This document shows positions 63,016 to 64,000 of a DNA stretch of 64,000 nucleotides, one piece after another; positions within the stretch are counted from its first letter, which is position 1, and every line of letters begins with the position of its first letter. This DNA comes from UBA6115 sp050953005. GTDB taxonomy: Bacteria > Bacillota > Clostridia > Christensenellales > Aristaeellaceae. The DNA lies in the NCBI GenBank assembly GCA_050953005.1, contig JBMNLV010000001.1, forward strand, positions 1 to 64,000, read 5' to 3'. Under the pieces are notes generated by a model. It ran no database searches. It was not told the origin of the DNA and was given only the letters and a program-made list of their open reading frames with translations. The position numbers and the translations under genes were made by a program.

Positions 63016-63228
63016 TGCAATTAATCAAATTATGAATTATAATGTGAATGAGTTGATTTCTCTTGGGGGTGAGTGGCGGATTTCTAAGACGAACAAGATG
63101 GAATTCTATGTAGATGAGCTCCAATTGCAAGATGTTTTGCTGGAAGTTTTCTATGATAGAATGGAGTAGTTTTCTTTTATACTGACCTGATCGTGAACAT
63201 GTTATTCAATATTAAAGAAGATAGAAAA

Positions 63229-63754
63229 ATGAACAAACTGTTCGTACTAGTCGCGGCCCTCATGTTAAGTGCAAGTGTAGTTGCTTTTGCAGCAGACAGT
63301 CCGACTTTGCTGGTTCCCCCAGTTGTTAGCGACGTGTCTGTTCCAGGAGTCGCTGTTGCGATGGACTACAAAGAACAAACAGAACAACTGGCTCAGTCAC
63401 TTGCGGATGCGGTTAAAGAAGGAAAAAACGGAATTAGAGTATTTTGATTTGTCAGAAAACGAAATGGCAAAATTGGTAGAAGCAGGCTTTGACCCTGCAA
63501 CAATTTCCGTTGATGAATTTCTTTACATCGCAATCAGTGGTTATGAGGAAAAGCCTGAGGGAATCTCTTTCACGGCGACTTTCTCTGTTCCCCATGAAGC
63601 AGGCGAAAAAGTACTGCTGTTGATGGGCGTAGGAACAATGCCCGGTCCTTTTGACTGGTCTGTGCAGGAAGCCGTTGTCAACGAAGATGGCAGCATAACA
63701 GTCACGCTAAAAGACTTCCCTGTTGAACCGTTTATTCTCTGTCTCCTCAGTTAA
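63229..63754 (+). pseudogene. Secreted protein of unknown function, split by a frameshift at an A6 run
   Basis: From ATG 63229 a signal peptide (MNKLFVLVAALMLSASVVAF) and mature start AADSPTLLVPPVV are followed by a helix ending AVKEGKN, then a stop at 63445-63447. A one-base shift in the A6 run near 63422-63427 joins it to a frame reading TELEYFDLSENEMAKLVEAG… and a beta-rich segment to 63754 (total about 174 residues). Function not recognised. It lies between the LCP gene and a Wzz-like gene, so may be part of a surface locus. Confidence 0.6.
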
Positions 63755-63783
63755 GTTAAAAGGTTGTAAATTTTACCGTCTAC

Positions 63784-63818
63784 GCTAAATCAGGGCTTTA
63801 ACAAGCCCTGATTTAGCG
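63784..63818 (+). terminator. Perfect 15-base stem hairpin
   Basis: GCTAAATCAGGGCTT and AAGCCCTGATTTAGC with a 4-5-base loop between the secreted-protein gene and the Wzz-like gene. No T-run follows on either strand, so it may be a processing or regulatory structure as much as a terminator. Confidence 0.6.
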
Positions 63819-63854
63819 ATGCAGATGCAGATGTACTTGCTGTTGAAGGGACAT

Positions 63855-64000
63855 ATGATGAGCGCAAAAAAAGAAAAGCCACAGGATACAGACGTTTCGG
63901 CTAGTTTATATAATGAACTGCAAGCCATAAGTGAGAATGACCAGATTGATCTGCTAGAGCTTGCAAACGTCATGCTGAACAATATCCGTTGGATTATTGC
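63855..64000 (+). CDS. Wzz/YveK-like chain-length regulator, N-terminus (cut by window edge)
   Basis: Starts at ATG 63855 (or the next ATG) behind GAAGGG. 48 codons visible: a polar stretch MMSAKKEKPQDTDVSASLYN, then DQIDLLELANVMLNNIRWII entering a hydrophobic helix. The pattern 'E-D-x-I-D-L-x-E-L … W-x-I-I' just before the first membrane segment is typical of Wzz/CapA-type polysaccharide co-polymerases. It probably opens another polysaccharide operon beyond the window. Confidence 0.6.
   Translation, partial: MMSAKKEKPQDTDVSASLYNELQAISENDQIDLLELANVMLNNIRWII

Overview
The window looks like a chromosome segment of an anaerobic Bacillota bacterium, probably class Clostridia. The signs are a T-box leader in front of hisS, LplA/B/C-type sugar transport, a YesM/YesN two-component pair, an oxygen-sensitive glycyl radical enzyme with its activase, Gram-positive ribosome binding sites, and frequent TTG/GTG starts. 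Assignments come from reading translated sequence and motifs only; no database search was possible.

Layout. (1) 1-6.7 kb, minus strand: an AT-rich exopolysaccharide or capsule operon read leftwards from a promoter at about 6.65 kb (initiating sugar transferase, epimerase, glycosyltransferase, broken Wzy-like polymerase, two more glycosyltransferases, start of manC). (2) 6.9-11.2 kb: two related secreted SH3-like proteins, one decayed, then an anti-sigma-like membrane protein whose sigma gene survives only as a 3' tail joined to a DUF3847-type mobile-element gene. (3) 11.2-17.2 kb: a hairpin-rich, oriT-like stretch and a four-gene operon of SPFH protein, membrane protein, zinc-ribbon/TPR/coiled-coil protein and HEPN-type protein, cut off from its likely promoter by a complete insertion sequence. 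(4) 17.2-19.7 kb: a truncated IS481-like element, an unknown secreted protein and IS end remnants. (5) 19.7-36.1 kb: a carbohydrate island with a GntR/LacI-type regulator, aldo/keto reductase, an operon of glycosidase, GRE activase, ABC sugar importer, glycyl radical enzyme and isochorismatase-like hydrolase, a divergent GH29 fucosidase and a YesMN pair. (6) 36.1-38.6 kb: a sensor-kinase fragment, rpsU (too short for routine ORF lists) and an IS630 element. (7) 38.6-51 kb: housekeeping genes, all on the minus strand: coiled-coil protein, coaD, rsmD, alr, aspS, hisS with T-box, metNIQ, an ABC-F ATPase and secG. (8) 51-58 kb, plus strand: an N-formylglutamate amidohydrolase-like gene and a five-gene peptide ABC importer behind tandem repeats that each carry a TTGACA box. 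(9) 58-60.8 kb: IS wreckage and a second IS630 copy. (10) 60.8-64 kb: gapA, then an LCP-family gene, a broken secreted protein and the start of a Wzz-like gene, probably the start of another surface-polysaccharide locus.

The most notable observations are these. First, metNIQ has a complete-looking transcription attenuator: a consensus promoter, a 19-codon reading frame with seven Met codons, and a terminator whose loop can pair with the 3' end of the leader frame. This is the architecture of ribosome-mediated attenuation, where a Bacillota metNIQ operon would more usually carry a SAM riboswitch or T-box. Second, the SPFH/membrane/TPR/HEPN operon sits beside mobilisation-type sequences and resembles a stress or defence module. 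Third, four genes, mostly surface-related, are interrupted at homopolymer or short G runs, and at least six intergenic sites carry short tandem duplications, almost all exactly two copies. Both need to be separated from assembly error before being given biological meaning.
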